Origin: Hyphomonadaceae bacterium UKL13-1 | GTDB lineage: Bacteria; Pseudomonadota; Alphaproteobacteria; Caulobacterales; Aquidulcibacteraceae | Direction: 5' to 3' | NCBI GenBank assembly: GCA_001602435.1 | Contig: CP012156.1 | Coordinates: forward strand, 2,983,898-3,047,897 | DNA: 64,000 nt | Shown here: positions 18,607-26,937 of the stretch, piece by piece | Numbering within the stretch: position 1 is the first letter of the stretch | How the letters are laid out: every line of letters begins with the position of its first letter | Program-made: the position numbers and the translations under genes | Notes under the pieces: generated by a model | The model's input: only the letters and a program-made list of their open reading frames with translations | Told to the model about the DNA's origin: nothing | Databases searched by the model: none

Positions 18607-19031
18607 AGGAAGGAAGCTCTTAAGGTGTCATCAAAACATAATTGGCTTACTAGCGCTCTAAAGCTTAACGCAAATTCACCATTGAACATACTCTTTACAT
18701 TCACGATCATCGCATTGAAAGGCCTGAACTAGAAAATTGCGGGCAATAAACTACTGAATTCTATAAATTCGCAGTTTTACGTATGTTTCAACAAATTACC
18801 CCTTTTAAGTGACTTTCTGCTTCACCTAGAACTGCCACGACACTGCCCACAAAACACTCTGTCCACTAACGTTGCGTATGAGAATTACTTCTCTCAACAG
18901 ATCTCGGATCGAACGCCTCTGCTGAGTTCACAGCGAGACGGGGCATCGTCGAGGCTTTCACTCAGAAACCGCTGCCAAGGCACCATGCTCCACAAAACTC
19001 AAAACAGCTAAGTATCGACGAAGTCCCGTTG
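18607..19031. other. Gene-free stretch (425 nt) upstream of asnB
   Basis: Lies between the start of asnB and the stop of the Wzc-type gene, both on the minus strand. The asnB-proximal half is A+T-rich and probably holds the promoter of the glycosyltransferase cluster. No convincing -35/-10 pair, operator palindrome or U-tract terminator was identified by eye. Confidence 0.4.
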
Positions 19032-21245
19032 TTACTGTGAATAATATTTGGAGTAAGAGTTGTAGTATGAGGCGGAGTCGCCGCGTGTGTATTTGGATTG
19101 AGCTTTGAAGTCGACGGAGTTGAGTGCGACGCCGCGAGGTGTGATGCGTGCGGATTGGAGTTCGTGGACGGCGATGCGGATGGCGTCGCCGGTGGTAGCG
19201 CCCCAGCGGACGACGAGGATGACGGCATCGGCTTGTCGGGCCATGGTTTGTGTTTCGGCGACGGCGAGGACGGGTGCGGTATCGACGACGATGAACTGGT
19301 AGTGGGGTCGCAGGGTATCGAGGAGGCCTGAGAAGCGCTCGAGGGCTTGATCGACGCCGGTGCGGTCGTTGATGGCTTGTGTTGGCAGGATATCGAGATC
19401 GGTGAGGAGATCGCGCGAGAGGGCGGCTTCCAGACGGTCGTGATGGTTGATGACCTCGACGAGATTGGTTTTGGCTTCGAGGCCGGCGATGGCGGCGATG
19501 GTTGGCCTGCGGATATCGGCTTCGATGAGGATGGTTTTAGCCCCGGACATGGCGAGGGTTCTGGCGAAGGCCAGCGCGGTGGTGGACTTGCCTTCCCCGG
19601 CGACGGCCGACGAGAACAGGATGACTTGCGGGATTGTTTCGCCATCGGGGGCGAGGATGAGGTCGGCGCGCAGTTGGCGCAGGGCCTCGGCATAGAGCGA
19701 GAGGGGTTTGACTGCGACATAGTCCGCAGGCCCTTGTCCCCCGGTTGCGGCGAGGTCTTTGACTTCGCGTGCGGTGAGCTTGGGGACGGAGACGAGGCAG
19801 GGGGCCCCGGTCCAGTCTTCAACCGCTTGGGGGGTGCGTAGGCCGCGCTGGAGGCTTTCGAGGAGCACGATCAGACCTGCAGCGAGGGCAAGGCCTGCGA
19901 GCAGGCCTTGGGCGAGATCTTGGGCGGGCTTGGGTGAGTCTGGGCGGCCTGGGACTTGGCCACGTACGATGATGCGGCCGTCTGGACGCTGAAGCTTTTC
20001 AAGGTCGGTGATTTGCTGCAGGCGCTGCACATAGCCTTGATAGGTGGCTTCGGTGGCGGTGACTTGGCTTTGCAGTTGTTGTTGTACCGAGGCGCGGCGG
20101 GTGTCGCGACCCAAAGCTGCGGTCCAGCGGGCAAGCTCTGCCTCAATGGCAGCGACACGGCGTTGGGCAACCTGAAGCTCATTGGAGCTGCCCCGTGAGA
20201 CGCGGCCGATTTCTTGTTGGAGCTGGCGGCGGATATCGACGAGCTGCTCGCGGGCGACCTGCATCTGCGGGTGGGCGGGTCCATAGCGGACTGAGAGTTC
20301 AGAGATGCGGCGCTGGACTTCACCTTCGCTGACACGCAAGGCCTGAACGGCGGGGGAATCATAAACTTCCCCGACACCGGTTGACACACCCCCGCCAGAA
20401 CCGCGCGCTTGGCGCGCTGCGACGTCGGCGCGGGCTTGGCTTAACTGAGCCGACAGGGCACTGACTTGTTGGTCGGCAAGGCTCGACCCGCCGGCGACAT
20501 TGAGCCCGCTGGCGGCACGCTCGGCCTGCAAGGCAGCCGATTGCCGCTTCAGATCAGCACCAACTTGTTCGACTTGTTGTTGCAGCCACACGCTGGCCTG
20601 ACGGGTGGTGGAGAGCTTGGAATCCAATTGTTCAGCCAAATAGCCTTCAGCGACCGCATCCACGATTTGAGCGGCTTTGAGGGGGTTTGACGCCTTCATC
20701 TTGATGACGATGACTGTGCTGCCGGTGACGGTTTCAACACTTAATGCGCGCGCCAGCATGGCTTTTGTCACTTCAACTTGCCGGGCATCGGGAACTGGCA
20801 AGGCAACTTTATTGGGTGTTGCTGCTGGGAGTTTGGGAGACGTTGGCGCAGGTGCCTGATAGGACATATACGGATTGAATTCAGGGTCGTTTTGCAGGTT
20901 CAACTGACGAACCACCCGCTCCATCAACGCTGGCGAACGCAATGACTGCACTTCGTTCGACAGGCGCGGGCTGACCGCTTTAACCGTTGCGGTATCCTCA
21001 CTGGCAATCTGGTTGCTCTGATCTTCAATCAAAATGGAGGTGGAAGACACATAGCTGACCGGGGTGACAGCTGTTTTCACAAACCCAGCGATCAAACCCA
21101 AGGCAATACCTGCCAACAAAATCGGCCAGCGGCGACGCAGCAAGTTAAACGCTGTGTCAATCATGGTCCCGATGGAACCATCATCACTGGGGGCGACCCG
21201 GGCGGCACGCGCACCTGAGTACGATAGCGAGCCTGCTTCTGACAT
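19032..21245 (-). CDS. wzc: Polysaccharide co-polymerase/BY-kinase (Wzc type)
   Basis: An inner-membrane protein of about 737 residues controlling chain length and export. The ATG at 21245 is chosen because GGAG lies 7 nt upstream; a TTG four codons earlier is less likely. The N-terminal Wzz domain has a membrane segment near residues 40-60. Long periplasmic coiled coils follow (about 220-430), then a second membrane segment near 450. The kinase domain has Walker A SSAVAGEGKST (about 545), an A' motif ILIEADIRR (about 574; glutamate replaces the usual first aspartate) and Walker B FIVVDTAPVL (about 652). The C-terminus is a tyrosine cluster, SYYNSYSKYYSQ, the usual autophosphorylation tail. 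It partners the Wza-like protein encoded upstream. Confidence 0.93.
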   Translation of the reverse strand: MSEAGSLSYSGARAARVAPSDDGSIGTMIDTAFNLLRRRWPILLAGIALGLIAGFVKTAVTPVSYVSSTSILIEDQSNQIASEDTATVKAVSPRLSNEVQSLRSPALMERVVRQLNLQNDPEFNPYMSYQAPAPTSPKLPAATPNKVALPVPDARQVEVTKAMLARALSVETVTGSTVIVIKMKASNPLKAAQIVDAVAEGYLAEQLDSKLSTTRQASVWLQQQVEQVGADLKRQSAALQAERAASGLNVAGGSSLADQQVSALSAQLSQARADVAARQARGSGGGVSTGVGEVYDSPAVQALRVSEGEVQRRISELSVRYGPAHPQMQVAREQLVDIRRQLQQEIGRVSRGSSNELQVAQRRVAAIEAELARWTAALGRDTRRASVQQQLQSQVTATEATYQGYVQRLQQITDLEKLQRPDGRIIVRGQVPGRPDSPKPAQDLAQGLLAGLALAAGLIVLLESLQRGLRTPQAVEDWTGAPCLVSVPKLTAREVKDLAATGGQGPADYVAVKPLSLYAEALRQLRADLILAPDGETIPQVILFSSAVAGEGKSTTALAFARTLAMSGAKTILIEADIRRPTIAAIAGLEAKTNLVEVINHHDRLEAALSRDLLTDLDILPTQAINDRTGVDQALERFSGLLDTLRPHYQFIVVDTAPVLAVAETQTMARQADAVILVVRWGATTGDAIRIAVHELQSARITPRGVALNSVDFKAQSKYTRGDSASYYNSYSKYYSQ

Positions 21246-21472
21246 TCCAAACTCCAATCACATACTGACATGTCAGCGAGCCTTATCATGGCCCACTCAC
21301 TTTGAATTCTTAGAGCCCAAAGACCCCAACCAGAGATTCTCAAGAGCTCCCGGGACATAACAATCCCAAGACCGGAGCAATGCGCTTGAAGACGCTTTGC
21401 CCCCATATGAGACAACGCCACCTATCCCAAGATGGAACAACTGGCGTCATCTATGACCTGATCGGATGCTCC

Positions 21473-21502
21473 TGAGGGGACAAAAGCACGCTTTGCCCCT
21501 CA
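21473..21502 (-). terminator. Hairpin downstream of the beta-barrel gene
   Basis: TGAGGGG and CCCCTCA pair perfectly, extended inward by CAAA/TTTG with one bulged base. It sits 8 nt beyond the stop of the minus-strand barrel gene. On the minus strand the T-run precedes the stem and no U-tract follows, so it may stabilise a 3' end instead of ending transcription. Confidence 0.4.
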
Positions 21503-21509
21503 AAAACCC

Positions 21510-22853
21510 CTAACGACGTAGCGACAGACGTACGCTGTAGCGTGTCTCATCAAAATTCAGGCCAGCCACATTGTTGGTTTCAAGCTTCTCATTGGTGACA
21601 TTAAACACCACAGACAGCCATTGGGTGAGCAAAAGCGCCCCCGAAGCGGTCAAAGTGGTACGCTCGTCACGACGTATAACATTATCATACTCAAATATCT
21701 CACGCTGGGCGCGCGCTGACAGTACCAAATTGGAACGTACATCCCAATCCACTTGTGCGCCCAGACCTGTCGTAACCGCTCCACCCGAACCTTGAACCGG
21801 AGAATCGGTGATGTTGCGCGTGGCAACCAAACCAACTGTCACCAAAGTCGTTGGGAACCATTCCACAGCCGCCCGGTACCCAAACGCCTCCGTGTCATCA
21901 TAAAGCGCCGCGTCAAAGTTCTGCGCCAAATAGCCCACGGCCACTTCGCCGCGTGCGAGGTTGGACAAGTCAAAATTCACCCCAACCAGAGCTTGGTCTT
22001 GCGTTGAATCGCGCGAGGGGAACAAGCCGCCTGTCCGCTCTTGATAATTGCGGGTGCCATGGGTTGCGGTTGCGAAAATGGCCGTGCTGGGGGTGAGCGC
22101 GAAGTCGGTGCGCAGCGTCAAAGCCGCGCCTTCCGAATTACGATCAACCTGCGACAAGGTGGTGCCATTGGTCAAAGGGACCGGATCAAAGCTGACGTCG
22201 CTCACGTCCACATTGGCCGACAGACGCGTACGGGTCAGTTCCCACACACCGCCCACAGTCAAAGCGCTCGACTCATACTGGCCAGGCTCTGCCACATTGA
22301 CCGGTAGGCCTGCCGTCGAGCGGCTCTCTACCCCTTCAAAATAGCGGTAAGCGGCTTGCAAATTGGCACCGCGACGAATGTCGAGACGCCCGGCAGCCTG
22401 CAGCTCAAGATCGGTTGAATCTTCCGTCGAGAAATCCTGATACACCGTACCAGCAACACCTGCCCCAAAGCTCACCGCATGGCGGCTCCAATTGGAGGCC
22501 AAAGTCATGCGCGGACGAATAATATAGCCCGTATCGCTTTGACTATTGGTGTTAGACCGCTTGGCATTGTCGGTTTGGAACGTATCGTAATCAATCGTCG
22601 GGCTCAAAACAAAGGCACCCAGACGCACATTGACCGGCTCAAGGCCCGCACCACGGGGCTTATCGCGCACCCCGCTGTTGCGGCCCCGGTCTACAAACTG
22701 GCCCCGATAGCTCGACACCGAACTATTCGAGCCAACCGCTTGCAAGGTCCCAAACTGGATCAAAGTCGGATTGGGATTGATAACTTGGGCAAATGCCAAG
22801 CTCGGAAGACCCACAAGGCTAGCCACAAGTCCAATTTGTATCGTTCGCATCAT
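21510..22853 (-). CDS. Outer-membrane beta-barrel protein of BBP2/polysaccharide-export type
   Basis: About 447 residues from the ATG at 22853. Upstream in-frame codons add a polar stretch, while MMRTIQIGLVASLVGLPSLAFA from this ATG is a clear Sec signal peptide ending AFA-QV. After a linker the protein is a series of alternating amphipathic strands to the C-terminus (ETRYSVRLSLRR), typical of putative beta-barrel porin 2 proteins found in exopolysaccharide operons. Known relatives act as outer-membrane portals in Wza-dependent systems where the Wza protein lacks its own outer-membrane helix. It lies between the Wzc gene and a small secreted protein gene. The exact start is uncertain. Confidence 0.7.
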   Translation of the reverse strand: MMRTIQIGLVASLVGLPSLAFAQVINPNPTLIQFGTLQAVGSNSSVSSYRGQFVDRGRNSGVRDKPRGAGLEPVNVRLGAFVLSPTIDYDTFQTDNAKRSNTNSQSDTGYIIRPRMTLASNWSRHAVSFGAGVAGTVYQDFSTEDSTDLELQAAGRLDIRRGANLQAAYRYFEGVESRSTAGLPVNVAEPGQYESSALTVGGVWELTRTRLSANVDVSDVSFDPVPLTNGTTLSQVDRNSEGAALTLRTDFALTPSTAIFATATHGTRNYQERTGGLFPSRDSTQDQALVGVNFDLSNLARGEVAVGYLAQNFDAALYDDTEAFGYRAAVEWFPTTLVTVGLVATRNITDSPVQGSGGAVTTGLGAQVDWDVRSNLVLSARAQREIFEYDNVIRRDERTTLTASGALLLTQWLSVVFNVTNEKLETNNVAGLNFDETRYSVRLSLRR

Positions 22854-22977
22854 CTCGTTCACCACACTCACGCTGTTGCCAGCGTCGGATTGATCTTCAA
22901 CAGACCTTCTAGCCTGTCTGCATAAAAATTTTCTCAATCAGGCTTTATGAAAAAGCCCGCCTGCCTTCTGGCCTCAT

Positions 22978-23427
22978 TTAAGGCGCGGGTTGATGGCTCG
23001 AGCCGGTCGAGGCACCTGCTCCTGCTGGCGGCAAGGGTAGACCCGTGCCACCGCCTGTATCCCCCGTAGCGCCCCCAGTTTGGGCCAAAGTCAAAGACCG
23101 CAATCCCCGAAGCCCAGCTTGGTCAGCCTCACTGCACCATAAAGGGATCCGCTCGGGAGCGCGTTTGCGCAATTCTTCCAGCAATTCCCCAGACGGACAT
23201 TGGCCCAGCAAACGCGTCAGCGCATCCACCACAACCGCAGAACTCGCCCCAGAGGCTTCAATCGTCGATGAAACCGCAGGCACCAAAGGCTGATTGGCGC
23301 TCGAGGCCGCCTGGATCGCGCTGACCAACTTAATCTGCAGCGATTGGGCTGTCTCAGCGGCAACCGCAACGCCTGATAAGCCAAGCATCATGAGCCCAGC
23401 CGCACCCACCATCAGTTTCTTTATCAT
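22978..23427 (-). CDS. Small secreted protein of the exopolysaccharide locus, unknown function
   Basis: About 149 residues from the ATG at 23427, which has AAGGA at ideal spacing; the longer frame upstream is less likely. MIKKLMVGAAGLMMLGLSGVAVAAE is a Sec signal peptide. The mature part has a helical region (about residues 25-105, including LVSAIQAASSANQP and LLEELRKRAPERIP) with two cysteines (LGQCPSG and LWCSEAD) that could form a disulfide, then a glycine/proline/alanine/serine-rich tail. No family was recognised. It lies between the barrel gene and the Wza-like gene, so it probably works in the periplasm with them. Confidence 0.8.
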   Translation of the reverse strand: MIKKLMVGAAGLMMLGLSGVAVAAETAQSLQIKLVSAIQAASSANQPLVPAVSSTIEASGASSAVVVDALTRLLGQCPSGELLEELRKRAPERIPLWCSEADQAGLRGLRSLTLAQTGGATGDTGGGTGLPLPPAGAGASTGSSHQPAP

Positions 23428-23664
23428 TGTCTTTTTCCTTACCCGACCACACACAAGCCCAAGCTGGTCTTTCCCGACCGTGTCTTGAGGCCTGTCTTCT
23501 CGACCCTCTTCTCGACCCTTCAGGATCCAACTTATAGATCCTTCAGTGGCCCCTTTATCAACTCTGGCTATTCTTCCCGAGACTTTGACCTGCTTTCAGG
23601 CAAATACTCAGTTATTATCAAGGAATAACATTTACGAGTCCAGCCTTACTTAAAGCAACCCCTA

Positions 23665-23685
23665 CTCTATGTTTATCACATAGAG
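23665..23685. promoter_or_regulatory. Perfect 8-bp inverted repeat
   Basis: CTCTATGT, 5-nt loop, ACATAGAG. It lies in the gap between the Wza-like gene and the downstream secreted-protein gene. The symmetry would suit a dimeric DNA-binding protein or a small RNA hairpin; no U-tract follows on either strand. Confidence 0.35.
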
Positions 23686-23715
23686 CGGAAAAGCAGTTGC
23701 TCTAATTTAGAATGA

Positions 23716-23749
23716 GCGCGCAACTTTGATCCTTCGGATCAAAACGCGC
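23716..23749 (-). terminator. Stem-loop directly after the Wza-like gene stop
   Basis: Inner stem TTTGATCC/GGATCAAA (8 bp, 3-nt loop) with an outer GCGCG/CGCGC stem separated by an asymmetric internal loop. It begins 1 nt past the stop codon on the minus strand. It lacks a following U-tract and so may protect the 3' end or attenuate read-through into the secreted-protein and barrel genes. Confidence 0.5.
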
Positions 23750-23750
23750 T

Positions 23751-24860
23751 TTAGAAGAACCGTTCAGGAATCCGAATAGTGTCACCCTTTTGCACGACCA
23801 AATCATTGGTCAGTCTATAACGCTTTTCCTTCGTTTCTCCTGCACGGCGAATGAATACCGTCCGGGTATCGGCACGGGTCGTAAATCCGCCCGCCAAAAT
23901 AGCCGCATTGGTCACAGACAAACCAGGACGCATCGGCAACTCACCCGTCTTGGCCACTTCCCCCATGATGAAAAACGACGACTTATCCACCCGCAGCGTA
24001 TCACCCGATTGCACCAAGGCACCTGAATCAAACGGCACCGCAATCTCTTGCTCACTACCCGCACGCTTCACAAACACCGTCTGGGTATCGGCCAATTCGC
24101 TAAAACCACCCGCTTGCGCCACCGCCGTACGCACCGTCAAACCCGGCGGGATCGGCATCTCACCTTGGGTGCGTACCTCGCCATAAATAAACATCGCCGA
24201 CTTCTCGATCCGGATCGTATCTCCCGGCATCACCGGCACACCACTGCGCACCACAATCTCTTCTTCCCCAGACGCCCCCTCGCGGCGAATAAACACACGC
24301 TGGGTATTGGCCAAGGTCGTAAAGCCGCCCGCTTGGGCTACCGCATTCAACAACGTCAAACCCGACGCAAACGGATGCTCGCCTGGAGCCTTCACTTCCC
24401 CCAGCACAAAGATCGGCCGGAAGTTCAAAATCTGCGCACTCACTCGGGGATCAACCAAATAACCATTCTTCAATCGGCGCTCCACCTCGCGTTGGAACGT
24501 GCGCAAATTCATCCCCGCAGCCTGAACCTCGCCCACCAAGGGAATCGACGCCATACCGCCAGAATCAATCACAAACTCACCCGATAAGTCCGCCTCACCA
24601 AACACAATCAACCTGACCCGGTCATTGGGGGCCAACACATAATCCAAACCCGTGCCTGCTCCGCTAGCGGTCGCACTCTCACCACCAGTCTGGACCGCCA
24701 CTGGGCTGCCCATCTGGCCACCACTCACCTGGGGCACAAACTGCGCCTGCGCCTGCGCCACACCCAGCGACCCAGTCATCATCAACGCGCTCACCACCAA
24801 CCCTACAGCCAGCAACAAACCGCCCAAAACTCTCTTCATACCCTCACCAGATACAAGCAT
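23751..24860 (-). CDS. Wza-like polysaccharide export protein with three SLBB domains
   Basis: A 369-residue exported protein. The ATG at 24860 has AGGA at good spacing; an internal ATG at 24839 is possible. The N-terminal hydrophobic region (about residues 8-38) ends AQAQAQ with no lipobox cysteine, unlike E. coli Wza. The polysaccharide-export domain (about 70-140) contains LAPNDRVRLIVFGE. Three SLBB repeats follow, beginning VLGEVKAPGEHPF, YGEVRTQGEMPI and MGEVAKTGELPM. The chain stops at IRIPERFF with no C-terminal amphipathic helix, so it probably makes a periplasmic channel and needs a separate outer-membrane partner, most likely the barrel at 21510-22853. Confidence 0.88.
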   Translation of the reverse strand: MLVSGEGMKRVLGGLLLAVGLVVSALMMTGSLGVAQAQAQFVPQVSGGQMGSPVAVQTGGESATASGAGTGLDYVLAPNDRVRLIVFGEADLSGEFVIDSGGMASIPLVGEVQAAGMNLRTFQREVERRLKNGYLVDPRVSAQILNFRPIFVLGEVKAPGEHPFASGLTLLNAVAQAGGFTTLANTQRVFIRREGASGEEEIVVRSGVPVMPGDTIRIEKSAMFIYGEVRTQGEMPIPPGLTVRTAVAQAGGFSELADTQTVFVKRAGSEQEIAVPFDSGALVQSGDTLRVDKSSFFIMGEVAKTGELPMRPGLSVTNAAILAGGFTTRADTRTVFIRRAGETKEKRYRLTNDLVVQKGDTIRIPERFF

Positions 24861-24880
24861 TGCTCTTCCTTATTTGTTTT

Positions 24881-25059
24881 CTCGCGGGCTCCAACCCGCT
24901 CGGGTATTTTCTCGCGGGCTCCAACCCGCTCGGGTATTTTCTCGCGGGCTCCAACCCGCTTGGATATTTTTGTTTCTCGCGGGCTCCAACCCGCTTGGAT
25001 ATTTTTGTTTCTCGCGGGCTCCAACCCGCTCGGGTATTTTCTCGCGGGCTCCAACCCGC
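24881..25059. repeat. Six-copy tandem hairpin array
   Basis: The 19-nt core CTCGCGGGCTCCAACCCGC occurs at 24881, 24911, 24941, 24976, 25011 and 25041, with no mismatch. Each core contains the inverted repeat GCGGG-(6 nt)-CCCGC. The linkers are of two types: TCGGGTATTTT (11 nt, three times) and a related T-rich form (16 nt, twice). The array begins 5 nt after the sugar-transferase stop and ends 20 nt before the Wza-like start codon, so it lies within a minus-strand operon. It looks like a REP-type element amplified in tandem. Confidence 0.9.
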
Positions 25060-25064
25060 AAGTC

Positions 25065-25700
25065 TTATAATATCCGACGCAAATCCAGCACAGCTCCCGC
25101 CGTCCGCAACAAAATGTGAAAATCCATCCCCGCATGACAATGCACCGCATAAAACGCATCATAACGCGCCTTCGCCTTCGGCTTCACACTGTTGCGACCA
25201 TTCACCTGCGCCAATCCCGTAATCCCAGGACGCACGCTAAAACACTCCGGAAACAGCGTCCGACGGATCTTCGTCGTCGGGTCATTGCCCAATAATGGAC
25301 GCGGACCCACCAAACTCATATCCCCCACAACCACCGACCAAAGCTGGGGCAACTCATCAATGCTCAGCTTACGCAAAAACTGACCAATCGGCGTCAAATA
25401 CCCGCACGTCGCATCAAACGCCTCGCGCGGCATCGATGGTGCCTCTACCTGCATCGTGCGAAACTTCGGCATCATAAATAACCCGCCGCCAAGCCCCACC
25501 CGACGCGACCAATAAAGCCCAGGACCCCTACTCGTCGCCTTCACCGCAATCCATACACACATCAAAAATGGCAACAAAAACAACAATAAACAACTGCTCA
25601 CCAAGACATCAAACCAACGCTTACCCCCATAACTCGACACACGCGTACCCAACGCGTCTCCCTCATTATACACACCTTCTAATCTCTCTATATTCAACAT
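25065..25700 (-). CDS. Undecaprenyl-phosphate sugar-1-phosphate transferase (initiating enzyme)
   Basis: About 211 residues from the ATG at 25700, chosen for the GAGGGG 4 nt upstream; the frame stays open to an ATG at 25841, which would add an arginine-rich 47-residue leader. The bacterial sugar transferase domain is complete: KRWFDVL before a single membrane segment, PKFRTMQ, LRKLSIDELPQLW, GDMSLVGPRPLL and PGITGLAQVNGR. These enzymes prime undecaprenyl phosphate with a hexose-1-phosphate at the inner membrane. It lacks the large N-terminal region of WcaJ-type proteins, so it is of the short PssY-like type. It is the first gene of the export cluster. Confidence 0.88.
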   Translation of the reverse strand: MLNIERLEGVYNEGDALGTRVSSYGGKRWFDVLVSSCLLLFLLPFLMCVWIAVKATSRGPGLYWSRRVGLGGGLFMMPKFRTMQVEAPSMPREAFDATCGYLTPIGQFLRKLSIDELPQLWSVVVGDMSLVGPRPLLGNDPTTKIRRTLFPECFSVRPGITGLAQVNGRNSVKPKAKARYDAFYAVHCHAGMDFHILLRTAGAVLDLRRIL

Positions 25701-25841
25701 CCGTCCCCTCATCCTGTCCGGTCTTGTCGCGCCCGAGGGCCGAAACGTAACGGAGGCGATTTCGCCCTTTGGGTGAACGCGTGGCCGGCTAAAACGTTGC
25801 CTGGCAGGCGTCGGCAATAATCCCGATCTACGACGTGACAT

Positions 25842-26280
25842 CTCTAAACTCTCAATATTAAATGCTTGTCCCTAGCGGGTCTTCAATGACCCTTCGCGGA
25901 TATAAGTTCAAGTGGAAGGCAAGCTTGAATCAGGTCCAAGCGCTTTTCTCGATCTATGCGTTAACTCATAAGTAAGATGTTGATCAGAAATGGTAACCGT
26001 CAGAAACAATTTAGAATTTACGGTTCGCTTTTGGATGAGTTTTCGTTTTATCTGGTTTAGGTATTTACTTGTAATGAACAATAGAAATTCATTCTCAGAA
26101 CATTTTGATTAAAATTGTGGCACATCGGTTACATGGATCGACGATTGTTTTCATTGATCATATAACCAGAAATCAGTATCTGTCCTGTCGATTGTAGCTT
26201 TTGATGTGGTCGGCTGTTGGCTAAGGATGCAAGCACGATACGAAGCCCTGACGAGCACGCGCTGAGACGGCCCGGTTTTA
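25842..26280. other. Divergent promoter region (439 nt)
   Basis: A+T-rich stretch between the longest possible start of the minus-strand sugar-transferase gene and the plus-strand hypothetical gene at 26281. It should hold promoters for both directions. A TGGCAC sequence at 26118 was considered as a sigma-54 element and rejected. No clear operator was identified. Confidence 0.45.
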
Positions 26281-26937
26281 ATGGCAGGCATTGGAGAATC
26301 GAAATTGTCTCGGACAGAATATCTGAAGGGAAGCATCGCTGTTGTCGGACTGGCGATTTCGGCGGCAGGAAGCTTCTTCACCTATCAGTCTTGGCGGGCT
26401 GAGCGCGCCTCAATCGGCCTTGACCTCTATGCCAGCCTTCCTCCCGGTGCCACAGCTCAAGCCGCCATGAGCCGAGCGACTTATGACCTCCGACTGCCAC
26501 GTGACGCGCGCCTATGGGAACTTGAGGCCGACAGGCTTTTAAAGATTAGCCTAGAAGAAAACGCTGCGTCGGCGCGTGCTGCACTGACAAGGGCCCGTTT
26601 GCTTGCCCCTATGCGGTCGTCAATTCGCATGCGCGAGACTTATCTGGCTTTGCGGAAGCCAGAATCCGAGAGTAGCTTCAACGAGCACTTTCTCGAATGG
26701 CACCGCCTATCCCCACACGACACCACTATGCAGGACTGGCGCTTGGCCATTGCAGCATCAGGTTGGGTAAAGCTCAACCCTGAGGCACGCGATCGGGCGC
26801 TGAGTGATGCCGAGGATCTGTGCTTGCGATGGGGGAAACAAAGGACGATTCAGTTCGTCAATGGCTCTGGCGCGGATGCGGGGCTGGCCACTGCATTGCG
26901 CCTGGAACGGGTCAAGCAGAAATGCGTTGGCGGCTAA
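26281..26937 (+). CDS. Membrane-anchored protein of unknown function in the exopolysaccharide locus
   Basis: A 218-residue protein with one hydrophobic segment near residues 17-34 and a mostly helical, probably periplasmic remainder. Segments such as DARLWELEADRLLKISLEENAASARAAL are TPR-like in spacing, which suggests a scaffold. A C-terminal region has two cysteines (DLCLRWG, KQKCVGG). No family was recognised. No good ribosome binding site precedes the ATG. Its last 26 nt overlap the 3' end of the O-antigen ligase-like gene on the other strand. Its place next to the initiating transferase suggests a link to polysaccharide assembly. Confidence 0.7.
   Translation: MAGIGESKLSRTEYLKGSIAVVGLAISAAGSFFTYQSWRAERASIGLDLYASLPPGATAQAAMSRATYDLRLPRDARLWELEADRLLKISLEENAASARAALTRARLLAPMRSSIRMRETYLALRKPESESSFNEHFLEWHRLSPHDTTMQDWRLAIAASGWVKLNPEARDRALSDAEDLCLRWGKQRTIQFVNGSGADAGLATALRLERVKQKCVGG

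Larger units (their letters stand above)
23428..23750. other. Gene-free stretch (323 nt) between the Wza-like gene and the small secreted protein gene
   Basis: Contains two stem-loops annotated separately and an A+T-rich segment (about 23590-23715) that could carry an internal promoter for the secreted-protein, barrel and Wzc genes. No open frame with gene-like properties was seen. Confidence 0.4.

Noticed and set aside
18962-19841. Long open frames antisense or alternate to the Wzc kinase domain, rich in P/S or G/D
   Set aside because: Low-complexity composition explained by the biased third positions of the real gene; no ribosome binding site or family similarity.
24881-25059. CRISPR array candidate
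   Set aside because: Repeats are only 19 nt and the linkers are 11 or 16 nt and repeat each other, so there are no unique spacers, and no cas genes are present.
24836-25162. Repetitive proteins (GLEPAR-type and APTR-type repeats) read through the hairpin array
   Set aside because: Several frames on both strands stay open simply because the 30- and 35-nt units avoid stops; they overlap the ends of real genes and have no start context.
26118-26133. Sigma-54-like promoter TGGCAC-N5-TTACA
   Set aside because: The essential GC of the -12 element is AC here, and no enhancer-binding protein gene or site is near.
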